Positions 1-8,520 of a DNA stretch of 64,000 nucleotides are shown here, piece by piece. The stretch's first letter is position 1; every line of letters starts with the position of its first letter. Under the pieces are notes generated by a model, which did no database searches, was not told the DNA's origin, and worked only from the letters and a program-made list of their open reading frames with translations. The stretch comes from Xylophilus sp. GOD-11R (GTDB lineage Bacteria; Pseudomonadota; Gammaproteobacteria; Burkholderiales; Burkholderiaceae_C), in contig NZ_CP137854.1 in assembly GCF_033546935.1 (NCBI RefSeq), forward strand, positions 620,001-684,000, read 5' to 3'. The translations under genes were made by a program, and so were the position numbers.

Positions 1-309
1 CATGTCGAACGCGTGGTGGAGCGGCCGGTGACGCTGGTCGACCCGGCGCGCGGGCCGATCCGGCGCGTGGCTTGGTGCACCGGTGGCGCGCAGGGCTTTT
101 TCGAAGCGGCTATAGCCGCCGGCGCCGACGCTTTCGTCACCGGCGAGATTTCCGAGCCCCAGGCGCATTACGCGCGGGAGCTCGGCGTGGCCTTCATCGC
201 CTGTGGCCACCATGCGAGCGAGCGCTATGGCGCGCCGGCGGTCGCCGGCCACGTGGCGGCGGAGCTCGGTCTGCGCCATACCTTCATCGACATCTACAAC
301 CCCGCATGA
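1..309 (+). CDS. Nif3-like dinuclear metal center protein (3' end only)
   Basis: C-terminal 102 residues of a Nif3/YbgI-family protein; the 5' end lies outside the window. Family hallmarks are visible: VAWCTGGAQGFF, DAFVTGEISEPQAHYA, the metal-binding ACGHHASERYG segment and the terminal TFIDIYNPA, which closely match the end of E. coli YbgI. The family forms hexameric toroids with a two-metal site; its cellular substrate is not firmly known. The stop codon overlaps the start of pdxA as ATGA, so the two are probably translationally coupled. The family assignment is secure; function is inferred only from the family. Confidence 0.9.
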   Translation, partial: HVERVVERPVTLVDPARGPIRRVAWCTGGAQGFFEAAIAAGADAFVTGEISEPQAHYARELGVAFIACGHHASERYGAPAVAGHVAAELGLRHTFIDIYNPA

Positions 310-1358
310 GCACGACCGACACCATGACCACGCCTTCGGCCTTGCCGATCGCCGTCACCGCCGGTGACCCGGCCGGCATCGGCCCGGAGATCGTCGCGAG
401 GCTGTTCCGCGACCATGCCGACGAGATGCGCGGCTGCTTCGCGGTGGGCGACGTGGCGGTGCTGAGGCGCGCGGCGGAATGCCTCGGAACGCCGTCGTTG
501 CCGGTGGCGGTGCTGGCCTCGGCCGGGCAGGCGTGGGCGGCGGCGCCGCACTGCCTGCCGGTGCTGCCGGTCGTCGAGGCGCGAGCGCCAGTGGACTGGG
601 GCGTGATCTCTGCCGAAGCCGGCCGCCAGGCGGCCGAGGCGGTGGTGTGGGCGTCCCGCGCCGCACTGCGCGGCGCGGTGGCGGCGGTGGTCACCGCACC
701 GCTGCACAAGGAAGCCCTGTCGGCCGCCGGTGTCGACTTTCCCGGCCACACCGAACTGCTGCAGGCCGAGGCGGCCGCGCATGCCGGCACAACCATCGAC
801 CGCATGCCGGTGCGCATGATGCTGGCCAACCAAGAACTGCGCACCGTGTTGGTCAGCATCCATATGTCGTTGCGCGATGCGCTGGACGCGGTCACCTTCG
901 ACAACGTGCTGGCCACGCTGCGCATCAGCGCCACGTCCTTGTCGCGGCTGCTCGGCCGGCCGGCCCGGCTGGCGGTGGCCGGCGTGAATCCGCATGCGGG
1001 CGAGGGCGGGCTGTTCGGCCGCGAGGAGATCGACATCGTCGCCCCCGCCATCGCCGCCGCGCGGGCCGAAGGCATCGATGCCCACGGGCCGTTCCCGCCC
1101 GACACCATCTTCATGCGCGCCCGGGCCTCCGCCGGCCGTGCCGACGGCTTCGACGCGGTGGTCGCGATGTACCACGACCAAGGACTGATCCCGGTCAAGT
1201 ACCTGGGCATCGAGGACGGCGTCAACGTCACGCTCGGACTGCCGCTGGTGCGCACCAGCCCCGACCACGGCACCGCCTTCGACCTCGCCGGTACCGGTCG
1301 GGCCGACGCCTCCAGCCTGCTGGCGGCGGTGCGCATGGCGCGCCGCCTGGCCGGCTGA
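306..1358 (+). CDS. pdxA: 4-hydroxythreonine-4-phosphate dehydrogenase PdxA
   Basis: A 350-residue PdxA, the NAD-dependent dehydrogenase of the DXP-dependent pyridoxal-phosphate pathway. It oxidises 4-phosphohydroxy-L-threonine in the cytosol. Motifs seen: VTAGDPAGIGPEI near the N-terminus, TAPLHKEAL, PGHTELLQ (metal-binding His), YHDQGLIPVKYLG, and a C-terminal NVTLGLPLVRTSPDHGTAFD. The start chosen is the ATG at 306, which overlaps the upstream stop; a second ATG at 324 is possible. Reading frames extending further upstream are artefacts of high GC. Length matches the family. Confidence 0.95.
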   Translation: MSTTDTMTTPSALPIAVTAGDPAGIGPEIVARLFRDHADEMRGCFAVGDVAVLRRAAECLGTPSLPVAVLASAGQAWAAAPHCLPVLPVVEARAPVDWGVISAEAGRQAAEAVVWASRAALRGAVAAVVTAPLHKEALSAAGVDFPGHTELLQAEAAAHAGTTIDRMPVRMMLANQELRTVLVSIHMSLRDALDAVTFDNVLATLRISATSLSRLLGRPARLAVAGVNPHAGEGGLFGREEIDIVAPAIAAARAEGIDAHGPFPPDTIFMRARASAGRADGFDAVVAMYHDQGLIPVKYLGIEDGVNVTLGLPLVRTSPDHGTAFDLAGTGRADASSLLAAVRMARRLAG

Positions 1359-1432
1359 AGAGGCCGTTTCTTCACTCGGCCACGGGGGCTGTCTAAGGGC
1401 TACCACGCGGTCCGCCAGCGTGGCGGCGCCAC

Positions 1433-1438
1433 TACAAT
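1433..1438 (+). promoter_or_regulatory. candidate -10 box (TACAAT) upstream of petA
   Basis: TACAAT lies 42 bases before the petA start, in the only gap between pdxA and the bc1 operon. No convincing -35 hexamer sits 17 bases upstream, so this is a motif match only. Similar TAGAAT/TACAAT boxes recur before several transcription units in this window. Confidence 0.35.
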
Positions 1439-1480
1439 CTTGGGCTGATTCCACCCAGCGATGAACATTCGAGGAAATCC

Positions 1481-2098
1481 ATGAGTGCATCAGTAGTCGA
1501 CAGCAAACAGATCGACAGCGGCAAACGGGTTTGGCTCATCGCATCGAGTTGCGCGGGGGTGGTCGGCGGCGTGGCGACCGCCGTGCCCTTCGTCAGCACC
1601 TTCCAGCCGTCGGAGAAGGCCAAGGCCGCCGGCGCACCGGTCGAGGTCGACATCTCGGGCCTGAAGGAAGGCGAGAAGATCACCGTCGAATGGCGCGGCA
1701 AGCCGGTCTGGATCGTCAAGCGCTCGGCCGCCGAAATCGCTGCGCTCCCCAAGCTCGACGGCCAGCTGGCAGATCCCCAGTCCAAACGCAACCCCGACGA
1801 ATTCACCCCCGAATACGCGCGCAACGAAGGCCGATCGATCAAGCCCGAGGTGCTGGTGGTGATCGGCATCTGCACCCACCTCGGCTGCTCGCCCACCGAC
1901 AAGTTCCAGCCCGGCCCGCAACCGTCGCTGCCCGCCGACTGGGCCGGCGGCTGGCTCTGCCCCTGCCACGGCTCCACCTTCGACCTGGCCGGCCGGGTCT
2001 TCAAGAACAAGCCCGCGCCCGACAACCTGCCGGTGCCGCCCCACGTCTACCTGAGCGACACGCGCCTGCTCATCGGCGAAGACAAGAAGAGCGCCTGA
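1481..2098 (+). CDS. petA: ubiquinol-cytochrome c reductase iron-sulfur (Rieske) subunit
   Basis: 205-residue Rieske protein of the cytochrome bc1 complex (complex III), which passes electrons from ubiquinol to cytochrome c1 on the periplasmic face. An N-terminal signal-anchor (residues about 15-40, VWLIASSCAGVVGGVATAVPF) holds it in the inner membrane. Cluster ligands are in CTHLGC (C131, H133, C136) and CPCHGS (C160, H163), including the disulfide cysteines. A GAGGAAA ribosome site precedes the ATG. First gene of petA-petB-petC, 15-base spacings throughout, so one transcription unit is expected. Confidence 0.97.
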   Translation: MSASVVDSKQIDSGKRVWLIASSCAGVVGGVATAVPFVSTFQPSEKAKAAGAPVEVDISGLKEGEKITVEWRGKPVWIVKRSAAEIAALPKLDGQLADPQSKRNPDEFTPEYARNEGRSIKPEVLVVIGICTHLGCSPTDKFQPGPQPSLPADWAGGWLCPCHGSTFDLAGRVFKNKPAPDNLPVPPHVYLSDTRLLIGEDKKSA

Positions 2099-2113
2099 CC
2101 CGAGGGAACCGCC

Positions 2114-3514
2114 ATGGCTGATTTCAAGGACATCTCGCCCAACGCACCCGTCGGGGCCAAGCTGATGAACTGGGTGGACAACCGGTTCCCGGCCAGCAAG
2201 CTCTACAAGGAGCACATGAGCGAGTACTACGCTCCGAAGAACTTCAACATCTGGTACATCTTCGGATCGCTCTCGCTGCTGGTGCTGGTCATCCAGATCG
2301 TCACCGGCATCTTCCTGGTGATGCACTACAAGCCCGACGCCGCTCAGGCCTTCGCGTCGGTCGAATACATCATGCGCGACGTGCCGTGGGGCTGGCTGAT
2401 CCGCTACATGCATTCCACCGGCGCCTCCGCCTTCTTCGTGGTGGTCTACCTGCACATGTTCCGCGGGCTGATGTATGGCAGCTACCGCAAGCCGCGCGAG
2501 CTGGTCTGGCTGTTCGGCTGCGCCATCTTCCTGTGCCTGATGGCCGAGGCCTTCATGGGTTATCTGCTGCCCTGGGGCCAGATGTCGTACTGGGGCGCCC
2601 AGGTCATCGTGAACCTGTTCTCCGCCATTCCCTTCATCGGCCCGGACCTGGCGCTGCTGATCCGGGGCGACTACGTGGTAAGCGACGCCACGCTCAATCG
2701 CTTCTTCGCCTTCCACGTGATCGCCGTGCCGCTGGTGCTGCTGGGCCTGGTGGCCGCGCACATCGTGGCGCTGCATGAAGTGGGCTCCAACAACCCCGAC
2801 GGCGTGGAGATCAAGAAGCACAAGGACGAGAACGGCATTCCGCTCGACGGCATTCCATTTCACCCGTTCTACACGGTGCACGACATCTTCGCGGTGTGCA
2901 TGTTCCTGATGGTCTTCAGCGCGGTGATCTTCTTCGCACCCGAGGCCGGCGGTTACTTCCTGGAGTACAACAACTTCATTCCAGCCGACGCCCTGAAGAC
3001 GCCCAACCACATCGCGCCGGTCTGGTACTTCACGCCCTTCTATTCGATGCTGCGCGCCATCACCAGCGAGATGATGTATGCGCTCATCGCCGCCGTGGTG
3101 GCGGCCACCGCGTTCACGGTCGTCAAGAGCCGGCTCGCGCTGTTCTTCAAGGCGCTGATGGTGCTGGTGGCGCTCGGCGTGGTGGCCATGATGCTCAGCA
3201 TCGACGCCAAGTTCTGGGGTGTGGTGGTGATGGGCGGCGCGGTCATCATCCTGTTCTTCCTGCCCTGGCTCGACCACAGCCCGGTCAGGTCGATCCGCTA
3301 CCGGCCGAACTGGCACAAGTACCTCTACGGCATATTCGTCGTTGATTTCCTGGTGCTCGGCTACCTGGGCGTGCAGCCGCCTTCCGACCTGGGCGGGCGG
3401 GTGTCGCAGCTCGGCACCTTCTACTATTTCGGCTTCTTCCTGCTCATGCCCTGGTGGAGCCGCCAGGGAACCTTCAAGACGCCGCCGGACCGGGTGGTCT
3501 TCAAGCCCCACTGA
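2114..3514 (+). CDS. petB: cytochrome b of the bc1 complex
   Basis: 466-residue cytochrome b, the membrane core of complex III holding two b hemes and both quinone sites. Several hydrophobic helices are visible. Heme-binding histidines sit in RYMHSTGASAFF and YLHMFRG, and again in AFHVIAVP and AAHIVALHEVG. The Qo-site PEWY-type motif appears as APVWYFTPFY, i.e. PVWY rather than the usual PEWY, which is a real departure worth checking. An extended C-terminal helical region gives the long form typical of betaproteobacteria. Second gene of petABC. Confidence 0.96.
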   Translation: MADFKDISPNAPVGAKLMNWVDNRFPASKLYKEHMSEYYAPKNFNIWYIFGSLSLLVLVIQIVTGIFLVMHYKPDAAQAFASVEYIMRDVPWGWLIRYMHSTGASAFFVVVYLHMFRGLMYGSYRKPRELVWLFGCAIFLCLMAEAFMGYLLPWGQMSYWGAQVIVNLFSAIPFIGPDLALLIRGDYVVSDATLNRFFAFHVIAVPLVLLGLVAAHIVALHEVGSNNPDGVEIKKHKDENGIPLDGIPFHPFYTVHDIFAVCMFLMVFSAVIFFAPEAGGYFLEYNNFIPADALKTPNHIAPVWYFTPFYSMLRAITSEMMYALIAAVVAATAFTVVKSRLALFFKALMVLVALGVVAMMLSIDAKFWGVVVMGGAVIILFFLPWLDHSPVRSIRYRPNWHKYLYGIFVVDFLVLGYLGVQPPSDLGGRVSQLGTFYYFGFFLLMPWWSRQGTFKTPPDRVVFKPH

Positions 3515-3529
3515 GCCGGACCGCCGAAC

Positions 3530-4291
3530 ATGAAAAAAACTATCCTCACGATGATCGCGACGCTCGGACTGGTACTGGCCCAGGCCGGCCATGCCGAGGA
3601 AGCCGGCTACGCCTGGGACAAGGCGCCCAACCAGACCAACGACCTGCGCTCGCTGCAGAACGGTGCCAAGCTCTTCGTCAACTACTGCATCGGCTGCCAT
3701 TCGGCCGCCTTCATGCGCTACAACCGGCTGGGCGACATTGGCCTGAGCGAAGCCCAGATCAAGTCCAACCTGCTGTTTTCCACCGACAAGGTCGGCGAGA
3801 CCATGAAGGCCGCCATCGACCCCAAACAGGCCAAGGACTGGTTCGGCGCCAACCCGCCCGATCTCACCGTCATAGCCCGCTCGCGCTCGGGCCACGGCGG
3901 CACCGGTCCCGACTACCTATACACTTTCCTGCGGACTTTCTACCGCGACGACGCCCGTCCGACCGGCTGGAACAACCTGGCGTTTCCCAACGTCGGCATG
4001 CCCAATCCGCTTTGGCAACTGCAAGGCCAGCGACGCCCGATATACGAAGAACGCGAACAACATGGACACAAGACTCAGGTGCTCGCTGGATGGGAGCAGC
4101 TCACTCCGGGCACAATGTCGCCCCTGCAGTACGAGCAGGCGGTCGGCGATCTGGTCAACTATCTCCAGTGGATGGGCGAGCCCGCGGCGAACACCCGGAT
4201 CCGGGTCGGCGTGGGAGTCCTGATATTTCTGGGTATCTTCACCCTCATCGCCTGGCGCCTCAACGCCGCGTACTGGCGCGCCGTGCGCTGA
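3530..4291 (+). CDS. petC: cytochrome c1
   Basis: 253-residue cytochrome c1 with a Sec signal peptide (MKKTILTMIATLGLVLAQAGHA), one covalent heme site CIGCH at about residue 54, and a single C-terminal membrane anchor (VGVLIFLGIFTLIAWRL). It receives electrons from the Rieske protein and hands them to soluble cytochrome c. A conserved distal segment (LAFPNVGMPNPLW) supplies the axial Met region. Third gene of the bc1 operon and followed by a strong terminator at 4307-4335, which closes the operon. Confidence 0.96.
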   Translation: MKKTILTMIATLGLVLAQAGHAEEAGYAWDKAPNQTNDLRSLQNGAKLFVNYCIGCHSAAFMRYNRLGDIGLSEAQIKSNLLFSTDKVGETMKAAIDPKQAKDWFGANPPDLTVIARSRSGHGGTGPDYLYTFLRTFYRDDARPTGWNNLAFPNVGMPNPLWQLQGQRRPIYEEREQHGHKTQVLAGWEQLTPGTMSPLQYEQAVGDLVNYLQWMGEPAANTRIRVGVGVLIFLGIFTLIAWRLNAAYWRAVR

Positions 4292-4306
4292 CCTTTCCAA
4301 CGCTTT

Positions 4307-4335
4307 CGTGCGGACCGGTGTCCGCGCGGCTTTTT
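4307..4335 (+). terminator. rho-independent terminator of petABC
   Basis: Nine-pair stem (4307-4315 with 4320-4328, one T-G pair) around a CGGT tetraloop, followed by a T5 run at 4331-4335. It sits 15 bases after the petC stop and before sspA. Confidence 0.75.
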
Positions 4336-4394
4336 CCCTCCGGAGCGGGCATTTCAGGATGTCCCGCTCTTTCGATTTTCAGGAGCCTCCCGCC

Positions 4395-5006
4395 ATGATG
4401 GTGCTTTATTCCGGAACGACTTGCCCTTTCTCCCATCGCTGCCGCTTCGTGCTGTTCGAGAAGGGAATGGACTTCGAGATCCGCGACGTCGACCTCTACA
4501 ACAAGCCCGAGGACATCAACGTGATGAATCCTTACGGGCAGGTGCCGATCCTGGTCGAGCGTGACCTGATCCTGTACGAGTCGAACATCATCAACGAGTA
4601 CATCGACGAGCGTTTCCCGCATCCGCAACTCATGCCCGGCGACCCGGTCGACCGTGCCCGCGTGCGCCTGTTCCTGCTGAACTTCGAGAAGGAACTCTTC
4701 GTGCATGTCAGCGCCCTCGAAGCGCGTGCCAGCAAGGGCAACGACAAGGCGCTGGAAAAGGCCCGCTCGCACATCCGCGACCGCCTTACCCAGCTCGCGC
4801 CGGTGTTCCTCAAGAACAAATACATGCTTGGCGAGAACTTCTCCATGCTCGACGTGGCTATCGCGCCGCTGCTCTGGCGCCTGGACTACTACGGCATCGA
4901 CCTCAGCAAGAACGCCGCGCCGCTGCTCAAGTACGCCGAGCGCATCTTCTCGCGTCCGGCCTACATCGAGGCGCTGACGCCCTCCGAAAAGGTGATGCGC
5001 AAGTAA
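4395..5006 (+). CDS. sspA: stringent starvation protein A (glutathione S-transferase fold)
   Basis: 203-residue SspA homologue: an N-terminal thioredoxin-like GST domain (MVLYSGTTCPFSHRCRFVLFEKG, NPYGQVPILVERD, LYESNIINEYIDE) and an all-helical C-terminal domain. In E. coli SspA binds RNA polymerase holoenzyme and acts in the stringent and acid responses rather than as a GST. The start at 4395 follows an AGGAG site; an in-frame GC-rich extension upstream overlaps the petC terminator and is unlikely to be translated. sspB follows after 13 bases, the classic pair. Confidence 0.93.
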   Translation: MMVLYSGTTCPFSHRCRFVLFEKGMDFEIRDVDLYNKPEDINVMNPYGQVPILVERDLILYESNIINEYIDERFPHPQLMPGDPVDRARVRLFLLNFEKELFVHVSALEARASKGNDKALEKARSHIRDRLTQLAPVFLKNKYMLGENFSMLDVAIAPLLWRLDYYGIDLSKNAAPLLKYAERIFSRPAYIEALTPSEKVMRK

Positions 5007-5019
5007 GCGGGGCGTCGGC

Positions 5020-5538
5020 ATGAACGCCCTGGAATCTTCCTCCACCCGGCCGTATCTGCTGCGCGCGCTTTACGAGTGGTGCACGGACAACGGCTTCACT
5101 CCCTACGTCGCCGTGGCGGTGGACGACACCGTCCAGGTGCCACGCGAGTACGTCAAGGACGACGAGATCGTGCTGAACATCAGCTACGACGCCACCAGCG
5201 GCCTGCAGATCGGCAATGAATTCATCGGATTCAAGGCCCGGTTCGCCGGCATTCCGCGCGACATCATGGTGCCGATCGGCCGCGTGATGGCCATCTACGC
5301 CCGCGAGAACGGCCAGGGCATGGCGTTCCCGCTGCTCGATCCGGGCCCGGCGCCGCTGGCGTCGGCTCCCGCGCCGGCGGACGATTCCGGCTCCCGCATC
5401 GTGCAGTTGGTGGCCGGCGAAGACGCCGGCGCGCCGGCTTCCGGCGACGCCACGCCACCGGAGCAAGGCGATGACAAGGATCCGCCCAAGCCCGGCGGCA
5501 ACGGTGGCGGCCGGCCTTCGCTCAAGCGCGTGAAGTAG
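5020..5538 (+). CDS. sspB: ClpXP protease specificity-enhancing factor SspB
   Basis: 172-residue SspB, the adaptor that delivers ssrA-tagged and other substrates to ClpXP. The folded substrate-binding domain is recognisable (RPYLLRALYEWCTDNGFTPY, DEIVLNISYDATSGL, FKARFAGIPRDIMVPIG). It is followed by a long low-complexity Pro/Ala/Gly-rich tail, and ends in a basic stretch (RPSLKRVK) consistent with the C-terminal ClpX-docking peptide. The tail is longer than in E. coli. Cotranscribed with sspA and closed by a terminator at 5586. Confidence 0.93.
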   Translation: MNALESSSTRPYLLRALYEWCTDNGFTPYVAVAVDDTVQVPREYVKDDEIVLNISYDATSGLQIGNEFIGFKARFAGIPRDIMVPIGRVMAIYARENGQGMAFPLLDPGPAPLASAPAPADDSGSRIVQLVAGEDAGAPASGDATPPEQGDDKDPPKPGGNGGGRPSLKRVK

Positions 5539-5585
5539 ACGACCGCAACCGCAGCGGGCCGGTTTTCTACCCGACCACTGCCCAT

Positions 5586-5617
5586 GGCTCGATCTCTAAG
5601 GTCGGGCCATTTTTTTT
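5586..5617 (+). terminator. rho-independent terminator of sspAB
   Basis: Seven-pair stem (5586-5592 with 5602-5608, one T-G pair), a nine-base loop, then an uninterrupted T8 run at 5610-5617. Confidence 0.85.
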
Positions 5618-6460
5618 GTCTGGCGCGATATGGCGGCAAATCGCCGAGAACGTAACGGGCAAATCGCTTGCACCGTGTTTTCTTCGCCTGAAACTCGTGA
5701 TTCCAACGGTTGCTCGCCTGAAGCTGCACCTGGCGATGTTCAGGAAATCCAATGGTTGCAAGCATTTCCGTGAGGGCGGTCACTTGCATCCATTAGTGAG
5801 CGAGATTTCCGGAGTTCTGAAACAGAACGTACAAAACAATTGATTTTGCGTCAAATGAAATACGGGGGAAAAATCACTACGAGCGTTAAGTAGTGCGTTA
5901 ATCTTTCTGGCACCGTCAACCAAACGACAAAACCATGAAAGTCAAGCCACTTCCGCTTCGCTCGTCATGTCAGCTGGCATTCCATCGTGATAATGACGCA
6001 CCACCGCTCATCAAACTGAAAACCGATCTTCCGGCGATTTTTTTTGAATCGCGCATCAACAAGATGGCCGGTTTGCGTCGGGCCGGTCGGCATTACCGAA
6101 ATGTTCGATGCCGAAATATGGCCGCGGCCATCTGCATGCCGAGCGTCGGAGATTTTGCCGGAGGAACCCTGTCGATCCTCCCCTGGCTGGCCTTGGTCAT
6201 GGTGGCGTTCGTCGCCTTGCCGTTGATGATCAACCTCACCCGCATGGTGCGTGCTCGTCACCGGAGTTTCATGGCGAATTGGTTGGAAAGAAAACGCCTT
6301 TCGCGGCATCGCGAAAGAATTATTCGGCAGTCGATCCTGTCGAGCAATACGGCTGCGCAATATCGATCTTCGCGCGCCGACCGCTGAATGCGGCCATCTC
6401 TTATCAATATCGACATCGCTCTTTTCCAAATATCTTCCACCATCGACCCGGAGATACACC
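5618..6460. other. about 840 bases with no convincing gene
   Basis: Base composition drops relative to the flanks and there is no recognisable protein. The best candidate is a short plus-strand frame 6118-6387 (89 codons) with one hydrophobic helix (LPWLALVMVAFVALPLMI) and a basic tail. It has no clear ribosome site and no family match, so I do not call it a gene. The motif GCGTTAA occurs twice near 5884-5898. The end of the stretch presumably carries the promoter and leader of the gene at 6461. Confidence 0.4.
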
Positions 6461-7498
6461 ATGCATATCGAAATCGTCACGGCTGGCGGCGCCAGTCAAT
6501 CGGCAATGTCTTCTGCGCCCATGGTGTTGGCGGGCGGTGAGCCAGGACGGGTGCGGCCATCGCCGGGCACGCGCATCGCCTGGGCGGCCGACACCGTGCG
6601 GCCGGTGGGGGCGGCCGGCGCGGATCCGGTGCTGATGGTGCAGGTGGACGGCCCGACCATCGTCGAGCTGGCCGGTTTCCATGATTCGCCGGGCGTGGTG
6701 CTCGAAGGCGGCGGCTGGATGCCCGCCGGACTGCTGGAGGGGCCTTCCTCCACCTCCACCCCGAGCTTCTTCGGCCAGTCCACCAACGACCATACGCCGC
6801 TGCTCGGTGGCACCGCCGATGCCGGCTGCCTGGTGCTGGTGAGCGTGGGCGGTGCGGTGTTCTGCGTGACGGCCGACGGCGAAGGCGGCTGGTCGCTCGA
6901 CACCGCCGCCACCCGGCCCATGTCCGGTCGTTTCGACCTCGGCCCCGACGGCGTGAAGGACCTGCTGGTCACCAGCATCGACGGTGCCGGCAACAGCAGC
7001 GGCATCTCCGGCACCTTCACCCTGGACACCACGCCGCCGCCCATGCCCACGCTCGAGACCATTTCCGTCGATAGCCAACGCCCCGTGCTCCACGGCCGCG
7101 CCGAACCGGGCAGTGCCATGACCGTCGGGGTGGGTGGCGTCATCTACGAGGTCCGGACCGACATGCTGGGCCGCTGGCAGGTCGACACCGCCGAGGCCGC
7201 TCCGTGCTCCGGCTGCCTGCACCTGGGCGAGGCCGGCCACAAGAAGATCGCGATGGCGTGCGCCGACGACGCCGGCAACGTCACCACGGCCGAAGCGTGG
7301 TTCACGCTCGAAGACCGCAAGGCGTCACTGTCCGCCTGCGAATGCGCCGACCAGGCATCCCCGGCCGATGGCGCCGGGCATAGCCAAGGCCACGACGAGG
7401 CGTCGCGCTCCCTGTTCTTCAGCGCCGCTGCCGCCACCCGCAACGCGCTGGCCGCCTTTCGCGGCCGCCGGGCGGGGCACGCCGGCCTGCGCCACTGA
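6461..7498 (+). CDS. small protein with two bacterial Ig-like repeats
   Basis: 345-residue protein with two tandem adhesin-type Ig-like repeats, residues about 107-192 and 203-285. Each shows the pattern 'rP.l.G.a..G..v.V.vgG..y.V..d..G.W.vDTa...p.sG...L...G.k...v...D.aGN', and the first ends in LDTTPP. Such repeats build the stalks of giant BapA-like surface adhesins and cell-wall proteins. Here the protein is short, lacks a signal peptide and lacks the C-terminal secretion region of those adhesins. The C-terminus is Ala/Arg/His-rich. A GGAGATA site precedes the ATG. Function unknown; it may be a remnant of a larger adhesin. Confidence 0.6.
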   Translation: MHIEIVTAGGASQSAMSSAPMVLAGGEPGRVRPSPGTRIAWAADTVRPVGAAGADPVLMVQVDGPTIVELAGFHDSPGVVLEGGGWMPAGLLEGPSSTSTPSFFGQSTNDHTPLLGGTADAGCLVLVSVGGAVFCVTADGEGGWSLDTAATRPMSGRFDLGPDGVKDLLVTSIDGAGNSSGISGTFTLDTTPPPMPTLETISVDSQRPVLHGRAEPGSAMTVGVGGVIYEVRTDMLGRWQVDTAEAAPCSGCLHLGEAGHKKIAMACADDAGNVTTAEAWFTLEDRKASLSACECADQASPADGAGHSQGHDEASRSLFFSAAAATRNALAAFRGRRAGHAGLRH

Positions 7499-7527
7499 CG
7501 CGCGATCCGCGCCCTTCGGCCATCGCT

Positions 7528-7533
7528 TAGAAT
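7528..7533 (+). promoter_or_regulatory. -10 box (TAGAAT) of tRNA-Thr
   Basis: TAGAAT ends 12 bases before the mature tRNA 5' end, a normal distance for a stable-RNA promoter. No good -35 match is visible. Confidence 0.45.
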
Positions 7534-7545
7534 CTGGCCCCTTGC

Positions 7546-7621
7546 GCCGCTTTAGCTCAGTTGGTAGAGCAACCGCCTTGTAAGCGGTAGGTCGTCAGTT
7601 CGATTCCGACAAGCGGCACCA
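7546..7621 (+). tRNA. tRNA-Thr (anticodon TGT)
   Basis: 76-base tRNA with CCA encoded. The acceptor stem is a perfect seven-pair match (7546-7552 with 7611-7617). The anticodon stem is ACCGC/GCGGT around the loop CTTGTAA, giving anticodon TGT at 7579-7581. The T-loop TTCGATT is canonical. It closely resembles E. coli tRNA-Thr(TGT) and reads ACN (ACA) codons. Confidence 0.97.
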
Positions 7622-7930
7622 TTCCTGGCACCCAGCCTACCCCGTAGGCGGGCCGGGGCAGGTGGCACCATCCGATAACCGTCGACGCTGGCCGCTGTAG
7701 TCCTTTTCCGTTCACGGACCATCGGCGCAGGATCGACGGCCCCCCTCACTGGCGCACGGCGAGCTGTCCATACTCCGCTTCGAGGACCTGCGGCCAACGC
7801 TGCCTGCTGGCGCCTGCCGGCAAGACGTCACCGACGTCCTCGCCGAACCCATCGAAGACATTCGCCGCATCGGCCTGGTCGAGACGCAAGACCGCGTCAT
7901 GGCAGCCTGGGGCAGCGCCGGCGCCTCGCG
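7622..7930. other. gap between tRNA-Thr and the convergent tetR gene
   Basis: No gene is recognised here. A plus-strand frame across roughly 7750-7930 reads like coding sequence but has no start, no family match and no ribosome site, so it may be a decayed fragment. No terminator with a T-run is visible. Confidence 0.35.
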
Positions 7931-8515
7931 TTACAGCGGCGCCGGCCCCGTCAGCATCGCGCAGAATGCGTCGATCGTGGCGTCGGTGCATTTGTGCTCG
8001 GGCATGGTGTGGCGGTACATGATGTAGCCGTCCATCGCCATCACGATCATGTGCGCGATCTCGGTGCCCTGCACCAGGGAGTGGCGCTCCGGCGGCAGGC
8101 AGTCCAGCAACATGCGCTCGATTTCCTGCTCCATCCAGCTGATGAGCCCGGTGCGGTACCGGTCCTCCGGCGTAGCGGTGGAGATGGCCTGCACCACGTT
8201 GTTCGCGAAGCCTTCCTCGTATGCCGGCAGCTCCCGCCACAGCACCTCCAGGATGCGCCGCAGGCGCCGGGGCTTCGAGCGGCGGCTGCGCAGGTCCAGG
8301 CCGAGCGCGGCGAAGCGCGCCCGCATCCAGGGGTCGTGGATGGCATAGAGCACCTCCAGCTTCGACGCGAAATACGAATACACATTGGGCGGCGATATGC
8401 CCGCGCCGCGCGCGATCATCGGCACCGTGGTGGCGCTGTAGCCGCGCGCGGTGAACAGCTCGAAGGCCGACGCCAGGATCGCGGTGCGGATCTCTTCCTT
8501 CTTGACCTGCGACAT
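7931..8515 (-). CDS. TetR family transcriptional regulator
   Basis: 194-residue TetR-type repressor. The N-terminal helix-turn-helix domain spans residues about 5-55 (ILASAFELFTARGYSATTVPMIARGAGISPPNVYSYFASK), followed by a ligand-binding helical domain without recognisable specificity. It is the last gene of the minus-strand hydrolase-ridA-tetR unit and starts 5 bases beyond the ridA stop. The neighbouring divergent catabolic operon is its probable target. The start is the ATG at 8515; an in-frame extension upstream runs through ridA and is not credible. Confidence 0.9.
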   Translation of the reverse strand: MSQVKKEEIRTAILASAFELFTARGYSATTVPMIARGAGISPPNVYSYFASKLEVLYAIHDPWMRARFAALGLDLRSRRSKPRRLRRILEVLWRELPAYEEGFANNVVQAISTATPEDRYRTGLISWMEQEIERMLLDCLPPERHSLVQGTEIAHMIVMAMDGYIMYRHTMPEHKCTDATIDAFCAMLTGPAPL

Positions 8516-8520
8516 GGGCT

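Noticed and set aside
1490..3895. 801-codon minus-strand open frame opposite petABC
   Set aside because: An antisense shadow of high-GC coding sequence; the plus strand encodes unmistakable bc1 subunits.
5935..6387. 150-codon frame in the sspB-Ig-like gap
   Set aside because: No ribosome site, no family and only one hydrophobic helix; coding composition is weak. Kept only as a remark in the gap entry.
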